A DNA stretch of 16,957 bases from Gammaproteobacteria bacterium (GTDB taxonomy: Bacteria; Pseudomonadota; Gammaproteobacteria; SMWH01), in the NCBI GenBank assembly GCA_004357005.1, contig SMWH01000155.1, positions 1 through 16,957 of the forward strand. The letters run 5' to 3'. This document shows positions 1 through 6,652 of the stretch, piece after piece. The first letter of the stretch is position 1, and every line of letters starts with the position of its first letter. Under the pieces are notes generated by a model. The model saw only the letters and a program-made list of their open reading frames with translations, was not told the origin of the DNA and searched no databases. The position numbers were made by a program, and so were the translations under genes.

Positions 1-301
1 AAAGATTATCGACGCACAGATTGGAGTGCGCGCCATAGGAAAGACCAACCGATGCCGACGCCCGGGAGATTTCCTCCATGGCCACGATATGAGCCAGATA
101 ACCCATTCCCGAACCGCCGTATTCCTCGGGGACGGTGATGCCCAGTAGACCCAGGTCGCCGAGTTTGGGCCACAGGTCCTGGGGAAAGGTATTGCTTTCG
201 TCGATTTCCGCGGCGCGTGGCGCGATTTCTTCGTCTGCGAAACGGCGGACTGTGTCGCGCAGCAGATCGATGTCTTCGTTGATGCTGGGAGGACGCAACA
301 T
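1..301 (-). CDS. ivd: Isovaleryl-CoA dehydrogenase, N-terminal 100 residues (cut by left window edge)
   Basis: This is a flavin-dependent acyl-CoA dehydrogenase that would oxidise isovaleryl-CoA to 3-methylcrotonyl-CoA in leucine breakdown. Only about 100 residues are inside the window; the FAD-binding core, the catalytic glutamate and the stop lie to the left. The visible part reads as the alpha-helical N-terminal domain of the family. It contains GITVPEEYGGSGMGYLAH followed by MEEISRASASVGLSYGAHSN, and this SYGAHSN stretch is characteristic of isovaleryl-CoA dehydrogenases as opposed to other acyl-CoA dehydrogenases. The start ATG (301-299) shares one base with the stop of the leucine dehydrogenase gene (TGATG). 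No Shine-Dalgarno is visible in the A-rich sequence before it, so translational coupling is likely. Family assignment is firm; exact substrate is inferred from the motif and from the neighbouring gene. Confidence 0.9.
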   Translation of the reverse strand, partial: MLRPPSINEDIDLLRDTVRRFADEEIAPRAAEIDESNTFPQDLWPKLGDLGLLGITVPEEYGGSGMGYLAHIVAMEEISRASASVGLSYGAHSNLCVDNL

Positions 302-1413
302 CAGTGGTTGTTATTGTTCTTGCTGCGCCCCTTGAAAGCCCTTGGTCGCCCCCCGTAAGGCAGCTTGATCTTGCCGATGGTTTCAATGCGTTCTTCAGCC
401 ATGCGGTCTGCGGCCTTTCCGGTCGTGATGTCGTCGCGTTCAGCAATCTTGAAGATTCGTTTGAGGTTGTAATAGATCGTCCGGGTCATGCGCACCGCGC
501 GTTTCCGGTCGTAACCCTCGAGTTCGATAGAGACATTCATCAGACCGCCAGCGTTGATCGCATAATCCGGTGCATAAAGAATGTCGCGTTTCTTGAGGAG
601 TTCGCCGCATTGTTCTGTAGCCAACTGGTTATTGGCGCTGCCGGCCACCATTTTGAACTTGAAGCGCGGGATCGTCTCCTCGTTGAGGATGGAGCCCAGG
701 GCGGATGGGCAGAAACAATCTGCATCCATATCATAGATGTCTTCGACACCTACCGCCTCGCATTCCAGTTCGTCCACGGCGCGTGCTACGGCTTCTTCGT
801 TGATGTCGGTGACGAACACTTTGGCGCCGTCCTTGCGCAGCAGCTTGCACAACTCGAAACCCACGTGCCCAACGCCCTGTACCGCATAGCTGTACTTGCC
901 CACGTCTTCGTTGCCGAACTTGGTTTCGAGGGAGGCTTTGATGCCCTGATAGGTTCCGTAGGCTGTAAAAGGCGAGGGATCGCCACTGCCACCGTGGGTC
1001 TGATGCACGCCCACCACGAAATCGGTTTCCTGAAGAATGTATTCCATGTCGTTCACATCAATACTGACGTCTTCGGCGGTGATGTAACGACCGTTCAACC
1101 AGTCCACGGCTCGACCAAAAGCCCGGAACAGGGCTTCGGATTTTTCCGTCTTGGGGTCGCCGATGATCACCGCCTTGCCGCCCCCCAGATTGAGACCGGC
1201 TACGGAAGCCTTGTAGGTCATTCCCCGGGACAGCCGCAGCACATCATTGAGGGCTTCTTCCTCGCTTTCGTAGTTCCACATGCGCAATCCACCCAGGGCC
1301 GGGCCGAGGGTGGTGTTGTGGATGGCGATGATGGCTTTGAGTCCAGCGTCCTTGTTGTGGCAGAACACCACCTGCTCGTGTTCTGTTTCGTCAATGGTCT
1401 CGAAAAGATTCAT
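301..1413 (-). CDS. ldh: Leucine dehydrogenase (Glu/Leu/Phe/Val dehydrogenase family)
   Basis: NAD-dependent oxidative deamination of leucine, and probably valine and isoleucine, to the 2-oxo acid. The 370-residue length is normal for the family. The substrate loop LGPALGGLRMW lies at residues 36-46. Lys68 (in GMTYK), Lys80 (in LGGGKAV) and Asp115 (in TAEDV) fall at the same numbers as the catalytic residues of Bacillus leucine dehydrogenase. The Rossmann motif GVGHVG is at 180-185. Leu40 and Ala113, side-chain pocket residues in leucine dehydrogenases, favour an aliphatic substrate over phenylalanine. The protein ends in a run of four asparagines and a histidine. The start ATG has a strong GGAGG seven bases upstream. 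It is the first gene of a leftward operon with isovaleryl-CoA dehydrogenase, which supports leucine catabolism. A branched-chain or valine dehydrogenase label would be equally acceptable. Confidence 0.92.
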   Translation of the reverse strand: MNLFETIDETEHEQVVFCHNKDAGLKAIIAIHNTTLGPALGGLRMWNYESEEEALNDVLRLSRGMTYKASVAGLNLGGGKAVIIGDPKTEKSEALFRAFGRAVDWLNGRYITAEDVSIDVNDMEYILQETDFVVGVHQTHGGSGDPSPFTAYGTYQGIKASLETKFGNEDVGKYSYAVQGVGHVGFELCKLLRKDGAKVFVTDINEEAVARAVDELECEAVGVEDIYDMDADCFCPSALGSILNEETIPRFKFKMVAGSANNQLATEQCGELLKKRDILYAPDYAINAGGLMNVSIELEGYDRKRAVRMTRTIYYNLKRIFKIAERDDITTGKAADRMAEERIETIGKIKLPYGGRPRAFKGRSKNNNNH

Positions 1414-1773
1414 CCAGAATCCTCCAGTAACTCGTGATGGCGACCGTCGTGGGACGACGCTGAGGCCGTGGTCTTGACCGTCCCGGGTTCGGGTGCCAGC
1501 GGCGCGGTGGCGCGTATTCTAATGGAAAAAATCGGGCCACGGCATCTTGACAGGGCCTGGCCCGATCTGGAGAAGCCTGGAACGGGGGCCAAGCCCACGC
1601 CGCTTCGCCGACTCAATATTTTTCCAACAAACAATGACTTAGCGTCGAATTCCTGGAAACGAGGCGATAAGAATCTGGCGCCACGGCAGGTGCCGCCTTA
1701 AACTACCTTGTTTGACCGGTTTTCGGCCGATGGTCTTTCCGAAACCGGTGTGAGGCAGCAACGGGAGCCCCAT
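1414..1773. promoter_or_regulatory. Divergent leader between leucine dehydrogenase and icmF
   Basis: These 360 bp carry no gene that I can support and must hold the promoters of two divergent catabolic units. Seen directly: a GGAGG ribosome-binding site for the leftward gene (about 1421-1425); a small 6-bp inverted repeat with 3-nt loop at 1445-1459 (CGTCGT/ACGACG) in the leftward leader; a leftward -10-like TAGAAT (complement of 1516-1521) without a good -35; the terminator-like hairpin listed separately; and GGGAG just before the TTG start of icmF. No recognisable operator for a specific regulator was identified. Confidence 0.5.
1525..1566 (-). terminator. Intrinsic-terminator-like hairpin in the leader of leucine dehydrogenase
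   Basis: ATCGGGCCA (1531-1539) and TGGCCCGAT (1558-1566) form a perfect 9-bp inverted repeat around an 18-nt loop. Read leftward, the stem runs straight into six T residues (complement of 1526-1531), which is the layout of a factor-independent terminator. Read rightward there is no T run, so the signal is directional. The start of the stem also holds GGGCCAGGCCC, allowing a competing small hairpin. It lies about 110 bp before the leucine dehydrogenase start, so it could attenuate that gene or block transcription entering from the icmF side. Confidence 0.55.
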
Positions 1774-4700
1774 TTGAGCACCAGTGTCAGCAGCCGGGTC
1801 AAGGAAATACCTGCCAGCGAGAGCCGGACCGAGCAGTTTCCGCCGCGTTTCGTGACGGCGGCCTCCCTGTTCGACGGCCATGACGCAGCCATCAATATCA
1901 TGCGCCGCCTGATCCAGGACCAGGGGGCGGAGGTGGTCCATCTGGGTCACAACCGCAGCGTCGAGGACGTGGTGCGGGCGGCCCTCCAGGAAGACGCGGA
2001 CGCCATCGCCCTGAGTTCCTACCAGGGCGGGCATATGGAGTTTTTCCGCTACATGGTGGACATGCTCAAGGAGCGCGGCGCGGCCCATATCCGCGTGTTC
2101 GGCGGTGGCGGCGGGACCATCACGCAAGAGGAAATCGCCGAGCTCGAAGCCTACGGCGTGGAAAAGGTTTATCACCCGGATGACGGCATGCGCATGGGCC
2201 TGGTGGAGATGATCGAGGACGTCATGACCCGGACGGTTGAGGCGCGGCTTCCCAAGGCCGGGCCGGAGGACATCACCCGGGAGGACGAGAACGCCGTCGC
2301 CAAAATGATCTCGGCACTGGAGGCCAATGCCATTCCCGAGAAGGAACTGGGCCGCCTGCGCAAGGAGTGGCAAGCGGCTTCCGGGCGCGTCCCGGTCATC
2401 GGCATCACCGGAACCGGCGGCGCCGGCAAGAGCTCGGTGACCGATGAACTCCTGAACCGTTTCCTGGCCTGTTACCCGGACATGCACATCGCCGTACTGG
2501 CGGTGGATCCCACTCGAAGGCGCTCGGGTGGCGCGCTGTTGGGTGATCGGATTCGAATGAACAGCCTGCGCAGCTCGCGAATTTTCATGCGGTCCATGGC
2601 AACGCGGCGCCAACATCTGGCGACCAGCGTGATCCTCGGGGACAGCATCGAGTTCCTGAAATCGGTGGGTTTCGACCTGGTGATCGTTGAGACTGCTGGT
2701 ATTGGCCAGAGCGACAGCGAGATCGTGGATCTGGTGGATTTCCCTGTTTATGTCATGACCAGCGACTACGGCGCCGCCAGCCAACTCGAAAAAATCGACA
2801 TGCTGGATTACGCGGACCTCGTGGTCTTGAACAAGTACGACAAGCGTGGGGCCGAAGATGCCTTGCGTGATGTGCGCAAGCAGTGGAAGCGCAACCACGT
2901 GGCTTTCGATACTCCGGATGACGACATCCCCGTTTACCCCACCATCGCAAGCCAGTTCAACGATCCGGGCGTGAACTGGATGTTCTACAACCTCTGCCGC
3001 CTGGTTGCGGAGAAAGTAAAGCTGGATGCAGCTCAGTGGACACCGGATATTGATATCAGCGCGAAAGAACCGCGGGCGATGGCGTTGATCCCCGGCAGCC
3101 GGATCCGTTATCTGGCCGACATCGCTGAACAGGGACGCGGGATCAAGGCCGATATTATCCGGCAGGCGGACGCGGTCAGCCGCGCCCAGGACTATTTCCA
3201 GACGCTGCAGGAGCTGGATGACCCGGAATTGCCAGAGGCACTGTCCCTGTACCAGCTATCCGCGCTGCACGATGACTCGGATCCGACCCGTAAACTGTTG
3301 CGTGAACGTTATCAAACAGCAGTTCAGGAACTGTCCAGCGAGGCCGTCCAGTTGCTGAAGGATTGGCCGGCGCGCTCGGCGAGCTATCGGTCCGAGACCT
3401 ACAGTTACGAGGTCCGTGGCCGCGAGATTGCCGGCGAGAACTTCAACGAGAGCCTGAGTCACATCCGGGTGCCCAAGGTGGCATTGCCGCGTTACCGGGA
3501 TTGGGGCGATATGCTGGCTTTTCTCATGGCGGAGAATCTGCCCGGGGGTTATCCCTATACCGCTGGCGTGTACCCCTACCGGCGCATGGGTGAAGACCCG
3601 GCGCGCATGTTCGCGGGCGAAGGAACTCCGGAAAGGACCAACCGGCGTTTTCACTACCTGTCTCAGGGCCTGAACGCGAACCGGCTCTCCACGGCCTTCG
3701 ACTCGGTGACTCTTTACGGTGAAAACCCTGATGAACGGCCGGATATCTACGGCAAGATCGGCAACTCCGGTGTATCGATCGCCACGCTGGATGACATGAA
3801 GAAACTTTATTCGGGATTCGACCTGTGTGATCCGAAGACTTCCGTGTCAATGACCATCAATGGCCCCGCGCCCATGATCCTGGCCTTCTTCATGAATGCC
3901 GCCTGTGATCAACAAGTGGAAAAATTCCTGAAAGATCAGGGCAAGTGGGAAAAAGCACAGAAGACGATCGCCAGGTTGTACAAGGACAAGCAGCGACCGG
4001 AATATGCCGGTGACCTGCCGGTCGGCAATGACGGTCTGGGGCTTGGCATGCTCGGTGTAACCGGCGACCAGTTGCTGGACGCCGAGACCTACGAAAAGAT
4101 CCGAGCCGAAACGCTTTCGGTGGTACGCGGCACCGTACAGGCGGACATCCTCAAGGAAGACCAGGCCCAGAATACCTGTATTTTTTCGACCCAGTTCGCG
4201 CTGCAGATGATGGGTGATATCCAGCAGTACTTCATCGACAAACGCGTGCGCAACTATTACAGCGTTTCGGTGAGCGGTTATCACATCGCCGAGGCCGGCG
4301 CGAATCCGATCAGTCAGTTGGCCTTTACCTTATCCAACGGACTCACCATCGTCGAGTACTACCTGTCGCGGGGAATGAATATCGATGAATTCGCCCCGAA
4401 CCTGAGCTTTTTCTTTTCCAACGGGATGGACCCGGAGTACACGGTGATCGGCAGGGTGGCGAGGCGGATCTGGGCGCGGGCCATGCGTGAACGTTACGGC
4501 GCATCAGCACGCAGTCAGATGCTGAAGTACCACATTCAGACCTCGGGTCGGAGCCTGCATGCCCAGGAGATCCAGTTCAACGATATCCGGACTACGCTGC
4601 AGGCACTGTATGCGATCTTTGACAACTGCAACAGTCTGCACACCAACGCTTACGATGAAGCGATCACGACGCCCACGGAAGAATCCGTGCGTCGCGCGGT

Positions 4701-5229
4701 AGCGATTCAACACATCATCAACCAGGAAATGGGGCTCAACAAGACCGAGAATCCCTGGCAGGGTTCCTTCATCGTGGACGAGCTCACCGACCTGGTGGAA
4801 GAAGCCGTGTACGGTGAGTTCGAGCGCATCTCGGAGCGTGGCGGCGTGCTGGGCGCGATGGATACGATGTACCAGCGTGGCAAGATCCAGGACGAGAGCC
4901 TCTATTACGAGTCGAAGAAACATGACGGAAGTCTGCCTATTGTCGGCGTCAACACTTTCGTGCCCAAAAAGGGCGAGGAAGAGGCGCCGGCAGAAATACA
5001 GCTGATGAGGTCAACCGAGGAAGAAAAAAGCTGGCAAATCGAGAGTCTGCGACGCTTCCAGGAAAATCACGCTGCTGATGCGCCGGCGGCTCTGGAGGAA
5101 TTACGGGCGGTCGCGCGCAGCCGGGAAAACATCTTCGAGGAGCTGATGGAAGTCGCGAAACACGCATCGCTGGGGCAGATCTCCCACGCCCTGTACGAAG
5201 TCGGCGGGGAATACCGCAGGAACATGTAA
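1774..5229 (+). CDS. icmF: Fused isobutyryl-CoA mutase with G-protein chaperone domain (IcmF)
   Basis: Adenosylcobalamin-dependent radical mutase interconverting isobutyryl-CoA and n-butyryl-CoA, with its MeaB-like GTPase chaperone fused in one chain. Order, numbered from TTG 1774 (1151 aa): B12-binding domain with DGHDAAIN (His36 as the lower cobalt ligand) and a GGGGG stretch near 110; G domain with P-loop GTGGAGKS (213-220), VETAGIGQSDSE and NKYD (353-356); then the substrate-binding TIM-barrel domain with GYHIAEAGA (His837). Gln799 replaces the arginine that binds the carboxylate in methylmalonyl-CoA mutase, so methylmalonyl-CoA is unlikely. The partner position, usually Phe in Icm, is Tyr600. 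The reading frame is open upstream to TTG 1708, but TTG 1774 has GGGAG six bases before it and is preferred. It is divergent from the leucine genes, consistent with branched-chain acyl-CoA metabolism. Confidence 0.95.
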   Translation: MSTSVSSRVKEIPASESRTEQFPPRFVTAASLFDGHDAAINIMRRLIQDQGAEVVHLGHNRSVEDVVRAALQEDADAIALSSYQGGHMEFFRYMVDMLKERGAAHIRVFGGGGGTITQEEIAELEAYGVEKVYHPDDGMRMGLVEMIEDVMTRTVEARLPKAGPEDITREDENAVAKMISALEANAIPEKELGRLRKEWQAASGRVPVIGITGTGGAGKSSVTDELLNRFLACYPDMHIAVLAVDPTRRRSGGALLGDRIRMNSLRSSRIFMRSMATRRQHLATSVILGDSIEFLKSVGFDLVIVETAGIGQSDSEIVDLVDFPVYVMTSDYGAASQLEKIDMLDYADLVVLNKYDKRGAEDALRDVRKQWKRNHVAFDTPDDDIPVYPTIASQFNDPGVNWMFYNLCRLVAEKVKLDAAQWTPDIDISAKEPRAMALIPGSRIRYLADIAEQGRGIKADIIRQADAVSRAQDYFQTLQELDDPELPEALSLYQLSALHDDSDPTRKLLRERYQTAVQELSSEAVQLLKDWPARSASYRSETYSYEVRGREIAGENFNESLSHIRVPKVALPRYRDWGDMLAFLMAENLPGGYPYTAGVYPYRRMGEDPARMFAGEGTPERTNRRFHYLSQGLNANRLSTAFDSVTLYGENPDERPDIYGKIGNSGVSIATLDDMKKLYSGFDLCDPKTSVSMTINGPAPMILAFFMNAACDQQVEKFLKDQGKWEKAQKTIARLYKDKQRPEYAGDLPVGNDGLGLGMLGVTGDQLLDAETYEKIRAETLSVVRGTVQADILKEDQAQNTCIFSTQFALQMMGDIQQYFIDKRVRNYYSVSVSGYHIAEAGANPISQLAFTLSNGLTIVEYYLSRGMNIDEFAPNLSFFFSNGMDPEYTVIGRVARRIWARAMRERYGASARSQMLKYHIQTSGRSLHAQEIQFNDIRTTLQALYAIFDNCNSLHTNAYDEAITTPTEESVRRAVAIQHIINQEMGLNKTENPWQGSFIVDELTDLVEEAVYGEFERISERGGVLGAMDTMYQRGKIQDESLYYESKKHDGSLPIVGVNTFVPKKGEEEAPAEIQLMRSTEEEKSWQIESLRRFQENHAADAPAALEELRAVARSRENIFEELMEVAKHASLGQISHALYEVGGEYRRNM

Positions 5230-5247
5230 CTACTGCAGGGAGGGCAC

Positions 5248-5652
5248 ATGAGAGCCTTGTTCACTATCGTTTTTGGTTTGTTGCTGGCGGGTTCCGCGGG
5301 AATCGTGGATGCGCAGCGCAACGAGACTTGCAGAAGTGTCAGAGCGTCCCTCAGCGTATCCGCCATGAAACCGGTCAATCCCGGTCACATGCTGGATGTG
5401 CAATACAGCATCTCGAGCAATGACTCCAGCCGTGACAACCGCTGGGGAACCATGCAGGTGGAAGTGGACGTGGTCTTCAGGGACGGGGAACGGCGACGGA
5501 CAAACCTGGCCGCCCCCCGGGTGGAATGGGGCAGCTTCACCATCCAGTGTTTTGTTTCGGGACAGAACCGCGAGATTCGCAGTCTCCGGGTGATCAAAAC
5601 GACTTGCCCCGCCAGCCCCTCAGGCCATCGTTGCCTGGCGGGCGTCGGCTAA
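5248..5652 (+). CDS. Small secreted four-cysteine protein, unknown function
   Basis: I do not recognise this 134-residue protein. It starts with a clear Sec signal peptide (charged MR, hydrophobic 4-20, likely cleavage after VDA at 22). The mature part is basic, with a VEVDVVFRDGERRR stretch that looks like a beta-rich domain. It has four cysteines (28, 101, 120, 129), enough for two disulfides in the periplasm. The ATG has a strong GGGAGG seven bases upstream. It begins 18 bp after the icmF stop on the same strand and may be co-transcribed, although no metabolic link is apparent. Its stop TAA is followed after three bases by a palindromic repeat that separates it from the convergent hydrolase gene. 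Confidence 0.75.
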   Translation: MRALFTIVFGLLLAGSAGIVDAQRNETCRSVRASLSVSAMKPVNPGHMLDVQYSISSNDSSRDNRWGTMQVEVDVVFRDGERRRTNLAAPRVEWGSFTIQCFVSGQNREIRSLRVIKTTCPASPSGHRCLAGVG

Positions 5653-5655
5653 AAA

Positions 5656-5724
5656 CGGTGACAGTACACTTAACCCCAATGAGGTGTACTGTCACCGAAA
5701 CTCGAGTTAAGTGTACTGTCACCG
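5656..5724. repeat. Three-copy palindromic element between convergent genes (REP-like)
   Basis: CGGTGACAGTACACTTAA (5656-5673) is repeated as its exact 18-bp reverse complement at 5707-5724. A shorter 14-bp inverted copy, GTGTACTGTCACCG, lies between them at 5684-5697. The first arm can therefore pair with the near copy (14-nt loop) or with the far copy (33-nt loop). The element fills the whole space between two convergent genes and its right end overlaps the last two codons of the hydrolase gene (CGG TGA). The style resembles REP palindromes mobilised by REP-associated tyrosine transposases, but no such transposase lies in the window. It may act as a two-way transcription stop. Confidence 0.75.
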
Positions 5725-6582
5725 ATTATTGAGGAAGGTTTCGATGTGTCCGGCGACTTCCGCCGGGGCTTCCAGTTGCGGGTAGTGGCCGATGCCTGTT
5801 AACCAGATCAGTCGGGAATCAGGCAGTTCCCGGTGCAGGCGGTGCGCTATGGCAGGTACAGCCACAGGGTCCGACCTGCCCCATAGAATCAGGGCCGGTG
5901 AGGAAAGTTTTTTCAGGGTTGGCAACCATCGGTCGGCGCGACGCAGACGTTCGTTCATGTAACCCGCCAGTTTGGGCATGATCTGCCGGTTGTCCGTCAA
6001 GGTCCACCAGTAAGCGTCTATCTCCTCCTTCGAGAGCAACGATCGGTCCGCGAAAACGCTGCGGAATTGGCGTTCGAACAGACGCTTTGATGCAAAGCGG
6101 GCCAGCAACGGCCCCAGATATTTCTTTCTCAGCAGGCGCTGGGTAAAAAGTGGCTTGGCCATTTCCATGTAGACGCTGCCGTTGAGAAAAATGACGCGGC
6201 GCGTCTTGATCCGCGTGCCACCTTTTTGCATCTGATAGAAAAGTTCGCAGGCGATGCTGCTGCCCATGTCGTGGCAAACCAGATCAAACTCGTCAAAACC
6301 TTCCTGTTTCAGGACCTGTTCTGTGATGCGGAACTGGTCAACCAACGAATAGCCGTATTCTGTGGGTTTGTCCGAAAGCCCGTAGCCGGGAAAGTCCAGG
6401 CACAGGACCCGGTGGTGGCGGGACAGAATCGGCAAAAGCGTGCGCCAGTCCAGGGAGTGGCTGGGAAACCCATGAAACAGAACCAACGGTGTCCCGGATC
6501 CTTCAACGACTCGAAAGATCCCCAGGCCGTCGCAATCCAGCACCCTGCCACGGGCACGCCAGTTCGCCATCAACTGATCCAT
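5719..6582 (-). CDS. Alpha/beta hydrolase with aspartate nucleophile (epoxide hydrolase/dehalogenase-like)
   Basis: A complete 287-residue alpha/beta hydrolase. The oxyanion-loop motif HGFPS is at 37-41, the nucleophile elbow CHDMGSS at 103-109, the acid is probably Asp238 in GRSDP and the base His266 in GIGHYPQ. The elbow carries Asp105 where esterases and lipases have Ser, which places it with the epoxide hydrolase/haloalkane dehalogenase type of fold member. The Trp that usually follows this Asp (HDWG) is Met here, so neither activity can be assumed. No signal peptide, so cytoplasmic. The start ATG has no Shine-Dalgarno; a long palindrome begins nine bases upstream. The stop codon comes from the neighbouring palindromic element. 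Substrate unknown. Confidence 0.85.
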   Translation of the reverse strand: MDQLMANWRARGRVLDCDGLGIFRVVEGSGTPLVLFHGFPSHSLDWRTLLPILSRHHRVLCLDFPGYGLSDKPTEYGYSLVDQFRITEQVLKQEGFDEFDLVCHDMGSSIACELFYQMQKGGTRIKTRRVIFLNGSVYMEMAKPLFTQRLLRKKYLGPLLARFASKRLFERQFRSVFADRSLLSKEEIDAYWWTLTDNRQIMPKLAGYMNERLRRADRWLPTLKKLSSPALILWGRSDPVAVPAIAHRLHRELPDSRLIWLTGIGHYPQLEAPAEVAGHIETFLNNR

Positions 6583-6590
6583 ATTGGGCT

Positions 6591-6646
6591 AGTTTACGGA
6601 TTTCGATGGTTTCAATGGTGTCTGACACCATTGAAATCCGTAAACT
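6591..6646. repeat. Long palindrome filling the hydrolase/oxygenase divergent space
   Basis: AGTTTACGGATTTC (6591-6604) pairs with GAAATCCGTAAACT (6633-6646), and AATGGTGTC (6614-6622) pairs with GACACCATT (6624-6632). Together they make 23 paired bases with a single-base tip and a 9-nt bulge (GATGGTTTC, 6605-6613) on one side. GGTGTCTGACACC at the tip resembles REP-like palindromes. It begins 9 bp from the hydrolase start and ends 6 bp from the oxygenase start, so it occupies nearly the whole space where both promoters and ribosome-binding sites should be. Confidence 0.8.
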
Positions 6647-6652
6647 GTGGGC

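Noticed and set aside
304..1437. Open frame of 377 codons on the plus strand
   Set aside because: It lies opposite leucine dehydrogenase, whose catalytic residues match its family exactly. The plus-strand translation shows no family features and is a codon-bias shadow.
1547..1552. Perfect TTGACA as a -35 box for icmF
   Set aside because: No acceptable -10 lies 16-18 bp downstream (GAGAAG at 17). The hexamer falls in the loop of the leftward hairpin.
1639..2898. Open frame of 419 codons on the minus strand opposite icmF
   Set aside because: The opposite strand encodes the conserved B12-binding and GTPase domains. The minus translation is His/Arg-rich without domain features.
1774..5229. Methylmalonyl-CoA mutase
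   Set aside because: The carboxylate-binding arginine is Gln799 and the GTPase domain is fused between the B12 and substrate domains, as in IcmF.
5248..5732. Overlapping plus-strand frames at 5396-5593 and 5526-5732
   Set aside because: They overlap the signal-peptide protein in other frames, lack ribosome-binding sites, and the second runs through the palindromic repeat.
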